Shown here piece by piece: positions 11,552-20,720 of a stretch of 64,000 bases of DNA; the stretch's first letter is position 1; the number at the start of each line of letters is the position of its first letter. The stretch spans positions 310,001-374,000 of the forward strand of contig NZ_FOLB01000001.1 of the NCBI RefSeq assembly GCF_900112345.1. Direction: 5' to 3'. The position numbers and the translations under genes were made by a program. The notes beneath the pieces were generated by a model. It made no database searches, had not been told where the DNA came from, and was given only the letters and a program-made list of their open reading frames with translations. Origin of the DNA: Nocardioides terrae. Its GTDB lineage: Bacteria > Actinomycetota > Actinomycetes > Propionibacteriales > Nocardioidaceae.

Positions 11552-12006
11552 GGGTTACCTCCCGTGCATTTGAGGGGCATTTCGGAGGGAGCGATCCTGG
11601 GGTCTAGTACTCCAGGTCCCCGGTTCCCCAGTGCACGCCCAGCAAGCCGGTGCGCGCTGGTGAGCCGGAGGAGGAGTCCGCCCGGCCGACCTGGTCTTCT
11701 TCCCCACAGCCGCCTGCTGGGGTGTTGCGGCTTGGTGCCACGCGACCCTCTCCCGGTGACCCGCCGCATCTGACGGCTGGTCCGGGGCAGGACTTATCTC
11801 TAAGCCGCACCGTGATCCCCGTGCCCCGGCGAGGGGACTCGGGTTACGTGGGCCGCTTCGCCTGCGACTGGCATCGGCTAGCCGTCCAGGCACCCGGCGT
11901 CCGGGCGCCTGAGCGACGCAACCACGGACCCGGGCGGACTCCATACACAGACGTTAGACCCCGGCCGAAGGCGGACCAAGGGCAGGGTGTCCGCAGTTCC
12001 GCAAAA
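11552..12006 (-). promoter_or_regulatory. 455-bp gene-free leader/promoter region of hpf
   Basis: No credible coding frame on either strand. On the minus strand it runs from the end of comF to the hpf ATG. It holds many G/C-rich inverted segments and a local AT-rich spot (CTTAGAGATAAGT, about 11795-11807) that could be a -10 region. The length suggests a long structured 5' leader or several promoters. I compared it by eye with c-di-AMP (ydaO) and cobalamin riboswitch cores and found no convincing match. Confidence 0.4.
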
Positions 12007-12717
12007 TCAGCGCCGTCCGGCGGGACCGCGTCTCTGGGTCGCGGCGACGGCGGCGATCGCGACGACCTCGAGGCCGACCGACTCCAGCGCACGCTGCGCC
12101 TCGCGTGCCGTCGCGCCGGTCGTGACGACGTCGTCGCACACCACGACCCGCGCCCTCGGCAGTCGTCGGCCGAGCCGGGCGAGGGCGGTCGCGGGGCAGG
12201 TCATCGACCCGGCCAGGTTGGCCGCCCGGCCGGTGGCCGAGAGTCCCGCCTGGTCGCGCAGCCCGGGCCGGGTCCGCAGCAGGCGGACGGCCGTCACGTC
12301 GTGCCCGCAGGCGCGCAGCGTCCGGGCGGCGGCCACCGTGACGTCGTACGTCGAGTCGAGCGCGCGCTGGCGCACGCTGCTGGGTCGCGACGGCACCGGG
12401 ACGAGCGCCACCGGACCGTCCACGCTGGCGAGAGCGGTCGCCACCGAGCCGGCGAGGAGGCGGCCGAGGGGACGGCGCAGCGCCAGCAGCCGGCGTTCCT
12501 TGAGACCCACGACGAGCTCCTTGAGCGTGCCGTCGTAGGGCCCGGCCGCGAACGGCGCAACGAGCCCGGCCGGCGGCGGCGAGGGCCACGCGAGTCGTGC
12601 ACCGCGCGGCAGCTCCGCCTCGCAGGAGCGGCAGAGCAGTCGTCCGGCCACGCCACAGCCGACACACGTCGCGCCCAGCACCAGATCGGCCCAGGCGTCG
12701 CGGAGGGTGGTCGGCAC
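12007..12717 (-). CDS. comF: ComF family phosphoribosyltransferase-like protein
   Basis: 236 residues from GTG. The N terminus has a zinc-binding pattern (CVGCGVAGRLLCRSC). The type I PRTase core has PVPSRPSSVRQRALDSTYDV and the PRPP loop VVVCDDVVTTGATAREA. ComF supports DNA uptake in competent bacteria, but actinobacterial homologs without com genes nearby are of unknown role. Its place between hpf and lpqB is the standard actinobacterial order. Confidence 0.85.
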   Translation of the reverse strand: MPTTLRDAWADLVLGATCVGCGVAGRLLCRSCEAELPRGARLAWPSPPPAGLVAPFAAGPYDGTLKELVVGLKERRLLALRRPLGRLLAGSVATALASVDGPVALVPVPSRPSSVRQRALDSTYDVTVAAARTLRACGHDVTAVRLLRTRPGLRDQAGLSATGRAANLAGSMTCPATALARLGRRLPRARVVVCDDVVTTGATAREAQRALESVGLEVVAIAAVAATQRRGPAGRR

Positions 12718-12779
12718 CCACCGATCAGACCGGCCCGACGGCACCGCCGCAACGGCGCGGCCCGTCTTGTGGAGAACCG

Positions 12780-14525
12780 TCAGCCGACGAAGCCCAGGGC
12801 CGTCACCGGGCCGTCGAGCGTCGCGTCGCGGGTGTCGCCGGTGAGGCCTCGCAACTGGGTGCCGATGACGCCGTACGCGCCCTGGTCGGCGACCGGTGAG
12901 CTCAGCAGCGCCTCGACGTCGTCGGCCACGATGATCGGCTGGGCGGGGAAGGCGGCGCTCGAGCCGTCGACGGCGACGGCGCGCACCTGCGTGGCACCGG
13001 TGAGGTGGTGCAGCAGCCACACGGTCGTGGGTGACGACCAGGCGATGTCCTGGATCCGCATCGGAGCCTTCTCGTCCGGCGAGATCGGCGTGGTCGCGGT
13101 GGCCGCGACCATGCGGCCGTCCTCGTCGCTGCGCATCCGGCTGACGACGAGTCGGTCACCGGCGACGTCGCGGCGTACGGCGACGAGGCGGGTGCCGTCG
13201 CGCGAGACCAGGAACCGCCCGATGTCCCTGCCGCTGACGCCCGGGAGGTCGATCGGGTGCTGCTGCCCCTCGCCGTCGACGTAGGACACCTCGGCGCCGC
13301 TCCGCGACCGGTCGACCAGCCAGAGCCGGCCGGCGACGTCCCACGCCGGCCGCAGGAAGTCGCGGCCCCGCGCCACGGTCCGGCTCTCACCGTCAGCGTG
13401 CACGGCTGCCAGCTGGACGGCGGAGCCGCCGGTCGTGACCCCGGCGGCGTGCTCGCCGGTCAGGTCGACGGCGACGGATCTCAGGCCGGCACTGCGGGCG
13501 CCGAACGGACCGGAGACGGCGGTGAGCCGAGGGGCGCGGCCGGAGACCAGCCGGCCCCGGTCGTCCAGCCCGAACATCTCCGAGCTGGCTCGATAGCCCG
13601 CCGGGTCGTACTCCGGCCCGTCGGAGACGCTGAACTGCGCGCGGCCGCCGGGGAGCTGGACCGCCCGGCCGGCGATGGAGAGCTTGATCGAGCTCACCGT
13701 GGGGTCCTGGCGCAGCGTCCAGGCGAGCTGCGCCGTCAGCAGGGTCAGCGCCTGCGGGGTCGGCTGGGTCAGCTGGTCAGGCCCGGCGGTCAGCGCGATG
13801 TCGGCGGTGCCGTCCTCGTCGACGGGGACCGAGAGGCCCTCGCCGACCCCGGGCGGCAGGAAGCTGCGCACGATGCCGGCCAGCTCCGGCGAGGGGCCGG
13901 CGACCAGGTCGCGGACCAGCGTGGTGGCGAGCTGGTTGCCCCGCGGCACGAACACGGGCTCGGGCACCAGCACACGGCCGGTCGGGTCGAAGAAGTAGAG
14001 GGAGAGCTGGGTGAACCGGGCCTCGAACCACGAGATCGGCACGATGAGCGCGTTCGGGGCGCTCGCGATCCGCCACTCGCCGTCCTCCTGGCGGAGCCCG
14101 AACGACAGGTGCCGGCCCGCGGCGGGCACGGCGCCCTGCCAGGCGCCCCGGGCGTCGAGCCGGTAGGCGCCGGTCAGGTCGACGGCGATGTCGGCCGGCT
14201 CACCGCGTGCGACGCCCTTCTCGGTGTAGAGGATGGTCGCCTGGCCCGGGTTCCACGACGTGCGCGCGTCCTGGGTGAGGAACTGCTGGGCCGCGCGGGT
14301 CTGTGCCGGGGTCGCCAGCATGGCGTCGAGGAAGCCCTGCACGATCTCGGTCGGCGATGCGCCACGCTGCGGCGGACGCGGGTCGATCGAGATGCCGGGC
14401 ACGCGGGTCGTCTGGGGGCCGGGGCCGGCCTCCACGACACCGCCGCTGGTCGGCATGCGGACGCCACAGGCGACCAGCGCCGGCAGCAGCGCGACGCCCA
14501 CCGCCAGGAGGAGACGACGGGTCAT
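12780..14525 (-). CDS. lpqB: Lipoprotein LpqB, MtrAB accessory factor
   Basis: 581 residues. The signal peptide ends in the lipobox L-V-A-C, with lipidated Cys20. A GerMN domain follows (residues 165-330, with VLVPEPVFVPRGNQLATTLV and LPPGVGEGLSVPVDED), then a beta-propeller-like C-terminal half. In mycobacteria and streptomycetes LpqB binds the extracytoplasmic part of MtrB and tunes MtrA phosphorylation. Its start overlaps the mtrB stop by 4 bp, so mtrA-mtrB-lpqB form one operon. Confidence 0.94.
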   Translation of the reverse strand: MTRRLLLAVGVALLPALVACGVRMPTSGGVVEAGPGPQTTRVPGISIDPRPPQRGASPTEIVQGFLDAMLATPAQTRAAQQFLTQDARTSWNPGQATILYTEKGVARGEPADIAVDLTGAYRLDARGAWQGAVPAAGRHLSFGLRQEDGEWRIASAPNALIVPISWFEARFTQLSLYFFDPTGRVLVPEPVFVPRGNQLATTLVRDLVAGPSPELAGIVRSFLPPGVGEGLSVPVDEDGTADIALTAGPDQLTQPTPQALTLLTAQLAWTLRQDPTVSSIKLSIAGRAVQLPGGRAQFSVSDGPEYDPAGYRASSEMFGLDDRGRLVSGRAPRLTAVSGPFGARSAGLRSVAVDLTGEHAAGVTTGGSAVQLAAVHADGESRTVARGRDFLRPAWDVAGRLWLVDRSRSGAEVSYVDGEGQQHPIDLPGVSGRDIGRFLVSRDGTRLVAVRRDVAGDRLVVSRMRSDEDGRMVAATATTPISPDEKAPMRIQDIAWSSPTTVWLLHHLTGATQVRAVAVDGSSAAFPAQPIIVADDVEALLSSPVADQGAYGVIGTQLRGLTGDTRDATLDGPVTALGFVG

Positions 14526-16129
14526 GAGGCACGCTCCCCTGCGTCCTGCGGCACCAGCGGCAGCGGGCTGTGGTGCAGGGGCGCGCCGACCCGGCGCGGC
14601 AGCGTCAGCCGGAACTGCGCGCCGCCACCCGGGCGCCCCCAGGCCTGCAGCCAGCCCCCGTGCAGGTGGGTGTCCTCGACGGCGATCGCCAGCCCCAGTC
14701 CGGTGCCGCCGCTCGAGCGGTCGCGGGCCGGGTCGGCCCGCCAGAACCTGTTGAACACCATCGCCGACTCCCCCGGCGCCAGGCCGACGCCGTAGTCGCG
14801 GACGGCCACTGCGGCCGCCTGGTCGTCGGCCTCCACGCTCACCACCACGCCCGGCGCGCCGGACGCAGCGGCCGGCCCGGCGTGGTCGATCGCGTTGCTG
14901 ACCAGGTTGCGCAGGATGCGCTCCACCCGGCGGACGTCGGCCTCGGCCAGGCAGGGTCGGTCCGGCGCGCGTACGACGACCTCGACCCCTCGCTTGCGGG
15001 CGACCGGCTGGGCCGCCTCGACGACGCGGTGGGCCACGTCGACGAGGTCGACGTCGTCGGTCTCCAGGACCGCGGCGCCCGCGTCGAACCTGCTGATCTC
15101 CAGCAGGTCGACGAGCAGCCGCTCGAACCGGTCCAGCTCGGTCTGGAGCAGCTCGGCGGCGCGCGCCGTGCCGGGGTCGAACTCGTTGCGGGCGTCGTAG
15201 AGCACGTCCCCTGCCATCCGGACCGTCGTGAGCGGCGTCCGCAGCTCGTGGGAGACGTCGGCGGTGAAGCGACGCTGGACCCGGCTGAGCTCCTCGAGCT
15301 GCCGGATCTGCCGTTGGAGATTGCTGGCCATCTGGTTGAACGACACCGCGAGCCGGGCCAGGTCGTCCTCGCCGTGGACGCGGAGCCGCTCCTGCAGCTG
15401 GCCCGCCGCGAGCCGCTCGGCGACCTGTCGGGCCAGCCGGATGGGGGCGACGACCTGCCGGGCCACCAGCCAGCTGACCCCGGCGACCAGGACCAGCAGC
15501 AGCGCGCCGGCGACGAGGAGCGCCCGGGTGACCAGCCCGAGGGTCTCCTGCTCCTCGTCGAGGGGGTAGAGGAAGTAGAGGACGTAGGTCAGCCCGTCGG
15601 CGGGGAGCTCGACCTCCGACCCGACGACGATCCCGGGCACCCGCGTGGTCACGTCACCGCTGGTGGTGCGGACCGTGGTGTAGGTCCACGCGGTGCCGCT
15701 GTGACCGGCGAAGTGGTCCTCCAGCTTCACCGGGACGCTGGTGGTGTCCAGCCCCGGGGAGAACTCGGCGCCGCCGTCGGCGATCCTCCCGCCCGGGTCG
15801 TGTGCGCTGCGGTCGATCGGGCCCGCCATCACGACCCCGAACCCGCGGGTCGCGCCGCGCTGGATGATCGGCTCGACCAGGTCGCGCTGCTGTCCCGACG
15901 CGTCGACGTCCACGGCGGAGGCGGCCGAGAGCCGGTCCCGCGCGTCGGAGACCTCGGTGGCGGTCTCGGCCAGGACCGCGTCGGCGCGGTGCTCCAGCAG
16001 GCCGTCACGGACCTGCTGCAGGAGCAGCCAGCCGACGGCGGAGACGGCGAGCGCGGAGAGCAGCATCGTGCTCACCACGACCCGGGCCTGGAGGGACCGG
16101 CGCCAGACCGTCAGGACCCGTCTGAGCAC
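14522..16129 (-). CDS. mtrB: Sensor histidine kinase MtrB
   Basis: 535 residues from GTG. TM1 is at about 18-40 and TM2 at about 200-224, enclosing a 160-residue extracytoplasmic sensor. HAMP spans residues 225-277. The H box FTADVSHELRTPLTTVR carries His294, the N box is ILRNLVSNAIDHA, and the G box is GTGLGLAIAVED. MtrB phosphorylates MtrA to control cell-wall hydrolases, division and osmotic response. It begins 21 bp after the mtrA stop and overlaps lpqB. Confidence 0.95.
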   Translation of the reverse strand: MLRRVLTVWRRSLQARVVVSTMLLSALAVSAVGWLLLQQVRDGLLEHRADAVLAETATEVSDARDRLSAASAVDVDASGQQRDLVEPIIQRGATRGFGVVMAGPIDRSAHDPGGRIADGGAEFSPGLDTTSVPVKLEDHFAGHSGTAWTYTTVRTTSGDVTTRVPGIVVGSEVELPADGLTYVLYFLYPLDEEQETLGLVTRALLVAGALLLVLVAGVSWLVARQVVAPIRLARQVAERLAAGQLQERLRVHGEDDLARLAVSFNQMASNLQRQIRQLEELSRVQRRFTADVSHELRTPLTTVRMAGDVLYDARNEFDPGTARAAELLQTELDRFERLLVDLLEISRFDAGAAVLETDDVDLVDVAHRVVEAAQPVARKRGVEVVVRAPDRPCLAEADVRRVERILRNLVSNAIDHAGPAAASGAPGVVVSVEADDQAAAVAVRDYGVGLAPGESAMVFNRFWRADPARDRSSGGTGLGLAIAVEDTHLHGGWLQAWGRPGGGAQFRLTLPRRVGAPLHHSPLPLVPQDAGERAS

Positions 16130-16150
16130 CTCATGCCTCGATGACGCGCA

Positions 16151-16849
16151 CTAGCGGCCGGCCTTGTAGCCCACGCCGCGGACGGTGAGCACGATCTCGG
16201 GGTTCTCCGGGTCGTGCTCGACCTTCGACCTCAGCCGCTGGACGTGGACGTTGACCAGGCGGGTGTCGGCGGCGTGGCGGTAGCCCCAGACCTGCTCGAG
16301 GAGGACCTCGCGGGAGAAGACCTGGTGGGGCTTGCGCGCCAGGCAGACCAGCAGGTCGAACTCGAGCGGGGTGAGCGCGATCGGCTTGCCGTCGCGGGAG
16401 ACGGTGTGGCCGGCGACGTCGATGGCCAGGTCGCCGATCGTCAGCGCGTCGCCGTCGACGTCGTCGAAGCGCCGCATCCGGGCCCTGATCCGCGCGATCA
16501 GCTCCTTGGGCTTGAACGGCTTGACGACGTAGTCGTCCGCGCCGGACTCCAGGCCCACCACCACGTCGACCGTGTCGCCCTTCGCCGTGAGCATGACGAT
16601 CGGCACGCCGGACTCGAGGCGGATCTGCTTGCAGACCTCGAAGCCGTCCAGCCCCGGGAGCATCAGGTCGAGCAGGACGAGGTCCGGCCGGTAGGCCCGG
16701 AAGGCCGCCAGCGCGTCGTCGCCCCGGCCACACAGCTGGGAGTCGAAGCCCTCCTGGCGCAGCACGATCGAGAGCATCTCGGCGAGTGAGGCGTCGTCGT
16801 CGACGACGAGGATGCGCCCCTTCGTGCCCAGGTCGACCACGTTGCTCAT
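16151..16849 (-). CDS. mtrA: OmpR-type response regulator MtrA
   Basis: 232 residues. The receiver has the acidic pocket VVDDDASLAEML, phospho-acceptor Asp61 (LVLLDLMLPG) and Lys in VVKPFKPKEL. The winged-helix domain ends in RLVNVHVQRLRSKVEHDPEN and VRGVGYKAG. It matches MtrA throughout. It is the first gene of the mtrA-mtrB-lpqB operon. Mycobacteria have tmk between mtrA and sahH; here that gene is absent. Confidence 0.96.
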   Translation of the reverse strand: MSNVVDLGTKGRILVVDDDASLAEMLSIVLRQEGFDSQLCGRGDDALAAFRAYRPDLVLLDLMLPGLDGFEVCKQIRLESGVPIVMLTAKGDTVDVVVGLESGADDYVVKPFKPKELIARIRARMRRFDDVDGDALTIGDLAIDVAGHTVSRDGKPIALTPLEFDLLVCLARKPHQVFSREVLLEQVWGYRHAADTRLVNVHVQRLRSKVEHDPENPEIVLTVRGVGYKAGR

Positions 16850-16882
16850 GGTGTTGATTCTGCCCTAGCGGGAAATGCAGTG

Positions 16883-16928
16883 GACGTCATGCGGGGCGGT
16901 CGGCGTGGCCGCCGCCCCGTATGACGTC
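16883..16928 (-). terminator. Palindromic terminator between sahH and mtrA
   Basis: GACGTCAT-g-CGGGGCGG pairs with CCGCCCCG-t-ATGACGTC across a 12-base loop, a 16-bp stem with one mismatch. On the minus strand it follows sahH by 12 bp and precedes mtrA. The trailing T tract is poor (CATTTCCC), so efficiency is uncertain. Confidence 0.65.
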
Positions 16929-16939
16929 CTCAGGGTCGG

Positions 16940-18394
16940 TCAGTACCGGTAGTGGTCGGCCTTATAGGGCCCCTCGACCGGCACGCCGAGGTAGTCGGCC
17001 TGGGCCCGGGAGAGCTCGGTCAGCTCGACGCCGATCGCGTCGAGGTGGAGCCGGGCGACCTCCTCGTCGAGGTGCTTGGGCAGCACGTAGACGCCGACCG
17101 GGTACTCGTCGGTCTTGGTGAAGAGCTCGATCTGGGCCAGGACCTGGTTGGTGAACGAGTTCGACATGACGAACGACGGGTGGCCGGTCGCGTTGCCGAG
17201 GTTGAGCAGACGACCCTCGGACAGCACGATGATCTTCTTCCCCTGCGCGCCGTCGTCGCCGGGGAAGATCCACTGGTGGACCTGCGGCTTGATCTCGTCC
17301 TTGACGATCCCCGGGATCTTGGCCAGGCCGGCCATGTCGATCTCGTTGTCGAAGTGACCGATGTTGCCGACGATGGCCTGGTTCTTCATCCGCTGGAAGT
17401 GCTCGACCCGGATGATGTCGAAGTTGCCGGTGGTGGTGATGAAGATGTCGGCGTAGTCGACGACCGTCTCCAGGCGCTTGACCTCGTAGCCGTCCATCGC
17501 GGCCTGCAGCGCGCAGATCGGGTCGATCTCGGTGACGATGACGCGGGCGCCCTGGCCGCGCAGCGACTCCGCGCAGCCCTTGCCGACGTCGCCGTAGCCG
17601 CAGACGACGGCGACCTTGCCGCCGATCATGACGTCGGTGGCGCGGTTGAGGCCGTCGATGAGCGAGTGGCGGCAGCCGTACTTGTTGTCGAACTTCGACT
17701 TGGTCACCGAGTCGTTGACGTTGATCGCAGGGAAGAGCAGCGAGCCCTCCTTGAAGCGGTCGTAGAGACGCAGCACGCCGGTGGTGGTCTCCTCGGTGAC
17801 GCCCTTGATCCCGTTGGCGATGGTGGTCCAGCGCTGCGGGTCGTTGGCCAGCGAGCGCTCGAGGACCCGGAGGACCTCCTTGAACTCCTCGTTGTCGGTG
17901 GAGTCCTGGCCGGGCACGGCGCCGGCCTTCTCGAACTCGACACCCTTGTGCACGAGCAGCGTGATGTCGCCGCCGTCGTCGAGGAGCATGTTGGGGCCGA
18001 CCCTGTTGCCCTCGGCGTCGGTGAAGTCGAAGACCTTCTCGGCCTCGTCCCAGTACTCCGCCAGCGTCTCGCCCTTCCAGGCGAAGACCGGGGTGCCCTG
18101 GGGGTCCTCGGGCGTGCCGTTGCCGACGACGATCGCGGCGGCAGCGTGGTCCTGGGTGGAGAAGATGTTGCAGGTGGCCCAGCGGACGTCGGCGCCCAGG
18201 GCGACGAGGGTCTCGATGAGGACACCGGTCTGGATGGTCATGTGCAGCGAGCCGGCGACGCGGGCGCCCTTGAGCGGCTGCGAGTCGGCGTACCGACGAC
18301 GCATCTCCATGAGGCCGGGCATCTCGTGCTCGGCGAGGGTGAGCTCCTTGCGGCCGAACTCCGCGAGGCTCAGGTCAGCAACGTTGTAGTCCAT
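16940..18394 (-). CDS. ahcY: Adenosylhomocysteinase
   Basis: 484 residues. ATG at 18394 has AAGGAAG 5 bp upstream, so a longer open frame was not used. It hydrolyses S-adenosylhomocysteine to adenosine and homocysteine, relieving inhibition of methyltransferases. The NAD-binding loop is [20 protein letters not shown]. The substrate region has [13 protein letters not shown] and [14 protein letters not shown], and the C terminus KADHYRY supplies the conserved Lys-Tyr pair. It carries the roughly 40-residue insertion typical of bacterial enzymes. No SAH riboswitch was recognised in the 120 bp upstream. Confidence 0.97.
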   Translation of the reverse strand: MDYNVADLSLAEFGRKELTLAEHEMPGLMEMRRRYADSQPLKGARVAGSLHMTIQTGVLIETLVALGADVRWATCNIFSTQDHAAAAIVVGNGTPEDPQGTPVFAWKGETLAEYWDEAEKVFDFTDAEGNRVGPNMLLDDGGDITLLVHKGVEFEKAGAVPGQDSTDNEEFKEVLRVLERSLANDPQRWTTIANGIKGVTEETTTGVLRLYDRFKEGSLLFPAINVNDSVTKSKFDNKYGCRHSLIDGLNRATDVMIGGKVAVVCGYGDVGKGCAESLRGQGARVIVTEIDPICALQAAMDGYEVKRLETVVDYADIFITTTGNFDIIRVEHFQRMKNQAIVGNIGHFDNEIDMAGLAKIPGIVKDEIKPQVHQWIFPGDDGAQGKKIIVLSEGRLLNLGNATGHPSFVMSNSFTNQVLAQIELFTKTDEYPVGVYVLPKHLDEEVARLHLDAIGVELTELSRAQADYLGVPVEGPYKADHYRY

Positions 18395-18517
18395 GACAAC
18401 TTCCTTGTGCTGGAGGTTCTCGTCCTGCGGCGCATCTGCGCTCTGTCGGGATCTCCCGCGCATGACGTTGCCCAGCAGACTACAAGCGCGTACGCCGCCC
18501 GGCTGAATCTGCGCGGG

Positions 18518-19471
18518 TCAGTGCTCGGGGTCCGCGCGACGGCGTCGGTGGGTCGCCACATGCACCGCCGCGACGACCACCGCTCCGACGAGCACACCCA
18601 CGACGAACGACACCACCGTGTTGAACAGCCAGCCCAGGATGCCGCCCACTCCGTCCACGCTGTCGTGGACGTCCTCCTCGGCGTGGTGGAGGGTGTCGTA
18701 GGGCCAGTGCCAGCCGACCTCGGCGGCGTTGCTCAGCAGGATGTGGCCGCCGACCCACAGCATCGCGATCACGCCCACGACCGAGATGACGGCCAGCAGC
18801 CGCGGCATCGCGGCCACCAGGCCGCGTCCCACGGCGCGGGTCGGTCGGGACCTGCGCTGCGCGAGGCTGAGGCCGACGTCGTCCATCTTCACGATCAGGC
18901 CGACCACACCGTAGACGCCGATCGTGATCGCGATCGCCACCACGACGAGGATCGACAGCCGGGCCCAGAACGACTCGTCGGCGACCTCCTTGAGCGCGAT
19001 CACCATGATCTCGGTCGAGAGGATGAGGTCGGTCCGCACGGCGCTGCTGACCAGCAGCTTCTCGTCGTGGCCGTCGGCGCTCGGGCCGGGCAGGTCACCC
19101 ACGTGGTCGTCGTGGTGCCGGATCCGCTCCCAGATCTTCTCGGCGCCCTCGAAGGCGAGGTAGGCGCCGCCGACCATGAGGATCGGCGCGATCAGCCACT
19201 CCATCCACTGGCTCAGCACCAGGGCGACGGGGAGGATGATGAGGAGCTTGTTGCGCAGCGAGCCGATCGCGATCTTCTTGATGATCGGGAGCTCGCGCTC
19301 GGCGGCGATGCCCTGGACGTACTGCGGCGTGACCGCCGTGTCGTCGACGACCACCCCGGCCGCCTTCGCGGTGGCCTTCCCCGCGGCCGCGCCGACGTCG
19401 TCGACCGAGGCGGCGGCGAGCTTGGCGATCGCGGCGACGTCGTCGAGCAGGCCGAACAGGCCCGCGCTCAT
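18518..19471 (-). CDS. DUF808 family membrane protein
   Basis: 317 residues starting MSAGLFGLLDDVAAIAKLAA, the canonical start of the YedI/DUF808 family; an in-frame start 30 bp upstream is less likely. The motif DDVGAAAGKATAKAAGVVVDD follows. About 6 membrane helices are visible, among them LLIILPVALVLSQWMEWLIA and ILVVVAIAITIGVYGVVGLI. The family is of unknown function. It stands alone between sahH and the acyltransferase. Confidence 0.88.
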   Translation of the reverse strand: MSAGLFGLLDDVAAIAKLAAASVDDVGAAAGKATAKAAGVVVDDTAVTPQYVQGIAAERELPIIKKIAIGSLRNKLLIILPVALVLSQWMEWLIAPILMVGGAYLAFEGAEKIWERIRHHDDHVGDLPGPSADGHDEKLLVSSAVRTDLILSTEIMVIALKEVADESFWARLSILVVVAIAITIGVYGVVGLIVKMDDVGLSLAQRRSRPTRAVGRGLVAAMPRLLAVISVVGVIAMLWVGGHILLSNAAEVGWHWPYDTLHHAEEDVHDSVDGVGGILGWLFNTVVSFVVGVLVGAVVVAAVHVATHRRRRADPEH

Positions 19472-19545
19472 CGGAGGTCCCCGCCGGGTCGCGTGCGGCA
19501 CAGCGGGCCGAGCCCGGGGCTCGGTGGGGTGGTCATGCCCGAAGG

Positions 19546-20640
19546 CTAGTGGGCGGCGCTCAGGCTCTCACGTTCGGTGGCCTGGTCCATCGGGAGCCGA
19601 TCCACCACGTCGTCGACCCGGGTCGAGACGACCGCCAGCTCCGTGGCGTAGTTCAGGTGCTTCTCGGCGTGGCCCAGCGGGTCGATGACGTGCAGCAGCA
19701 CGGTGGCCACCGGCTTCCAGGCGAGGAGGAGCGCGATGCCGACCGAGAGCGCGGTCGTGGCAAGCAGGGCGACGACGCCGTGGGCGTTCGCCCAGTCGGC
19801 GTACCCGGTGTAGCCGAGGGCCTTGATGAAGAAGCCGTGGCAGAGGTAGACGACGAGCGTCATCGAGCCCATCCGGGTGAACCAGCCGGTACGGCTGGTC
19901 ATCAGCGCGATCAGGGCGAGCGCCCCGACGACGCCGGCCGCCAGCACCAGGAGGCGGGTGAGGTAGCCCTCGGTCGGGCTGGCGCCCATCGCGGTGTAGC
20001 TGTCGTTGTAGTAGAGCCACTCCCCCGTGCCCGCCCAGCTGCGGAGCTGCCCGCTGAGGAACCAGATGCCGACCATGGCGGCCAGGGCGCCGAGGCGCAC
20101 CGGCACGCCGCGCAGCCGGTTCAGGCGCTCGGGGGTGGCGTGCAGGCCGAGCACGAAGAACGGCAGGAAGCCCAACACCCGCGCCAGGTCGAGGGTGGCG
20201 CCGGTGACGAGCCCGCCGAGCAGGCTGGCCGCGACGGCGACGGGGATCGCGACCCACGGCGAGCGCAGCAGGGGGGTCGCCATCCGCCAGATGAAGAGGG
20301 CGGGCAGGTACCACAGCGGCCAGTGCGGGTTGATCCACAGCTCGTGCAGGTGCTCGCCGCCGGCCCAGAGCCGGAAGACGGCCAGGGCGGCCTCGACGAT
20401 GACGTAGGGGATCGCCACCGACCGCACCAGCGCCCAGATCCGCGGCCCGGTCCACTCGAACCCGCGCGAGAGGTAGCCGGTGATGAGCACGAAGGCCGGC
20501 ATGTGCCAGGTGTAGAGGAAGTCGTAGAGGTGGTTGTTGCCTGCGTTCGACGCGAGCATCGTCCAGGAGTGGCCGACGACGACGAGGGTGACCAGCGTCA
20601 TCTTGGCGTTGTCGAGGCGGGCGTCGCGCAGAGAACTCAC
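19546..20640 (-). CDS. Acyltransferase-3 family membrane protein
   Basis: 364 residues with about 10 membrane helices. The N terminus RDARLDNAKMTLVTLVVVGH holds the His of the family's active-site region, and the R-x-x-x-L-D-N pattern resembles fucose 4-O-acetylase-like proteins. Such enzymes acetylate extracytoplasmic sugars or lipids. The acceptor is unknown; the mannose-phosphate genes just upstream may only be coincidental neighbours. Confidence 0.8.
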   Translation of the reverse strand: MSSLRDARLDNAKMTLVTLVVVGHSWTMLASNAGNNHLYDFLYTWHMPAFVLITGYLSRGFEWTGPRIWALVRSVAIPYVIVEAALAVFRLWAGGEHLHELWINPHWPLWYLPALFIWRMATPLLRSPWVAIPVAVAASLLGGLVTGATLDLARVLGFLPFFVLGLHATPERLNRLRGVPVRLGALAAMVGIWFLSGQLRSWAGTGEWLYYNDSYTAMGASPTEGYLTRLLVLAAGVVGALALIALMTSRTGWFTRMGSMTLVVYLCHGFFIKALGYTGYADWANAHGVVALLATTALSVGIALLLAWKPVATVLLHVIDPLGHAEKHLNYATELAVVSTRVDDVVDRLPMDQATERESLSAAH

Positions 20641-20661
20641 CCGTCCTGAGTACCCAAACAG

Positions 20662-20680
20662 CCTGAGAGGGATACTCAGG
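20662..20680. promoter_or_regulatory. Small inverted repeat, operator or weak terminator
   Basis: CCTGAG-AGGGATA-CTCAGG, 22 bp upstream of the acyltransferase start and downstream of the SIS gene. Another CCTGAG lies at 20645-20650. The 6-bp stem has no T tract, so an operator is as plausible as a terminator. Confidence 0.25.
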
Positions 20681-20720
20681 TGGGCTGTGGGACGGCCCTC
20701 AGCGGGGGGCGCGCCGGCCT

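Noticed and set aside
11552..12006. Possible c-di-AMP (ydaO) riboswitch before hpf
   Set aside because: A GTCGCAGGCG-like segment recalls the 3' part of that aptamer, but the 5' core and pairing partners are missing; kept only as an unexplained leader.
18395..18517. Possible SAH or SAM riboswitch before sahH
   Set aside because: Only small GC hairpins such as GCGCAGATGCGC are seen; the conserved cores of SAH and SAM-IV aptamers were not found.
16952..19549. An 865-codon open frame across sahH and DUF808 on the opposite strand
   Set aside because: It spans two real genes and their promoter region; no motif and biased composition.
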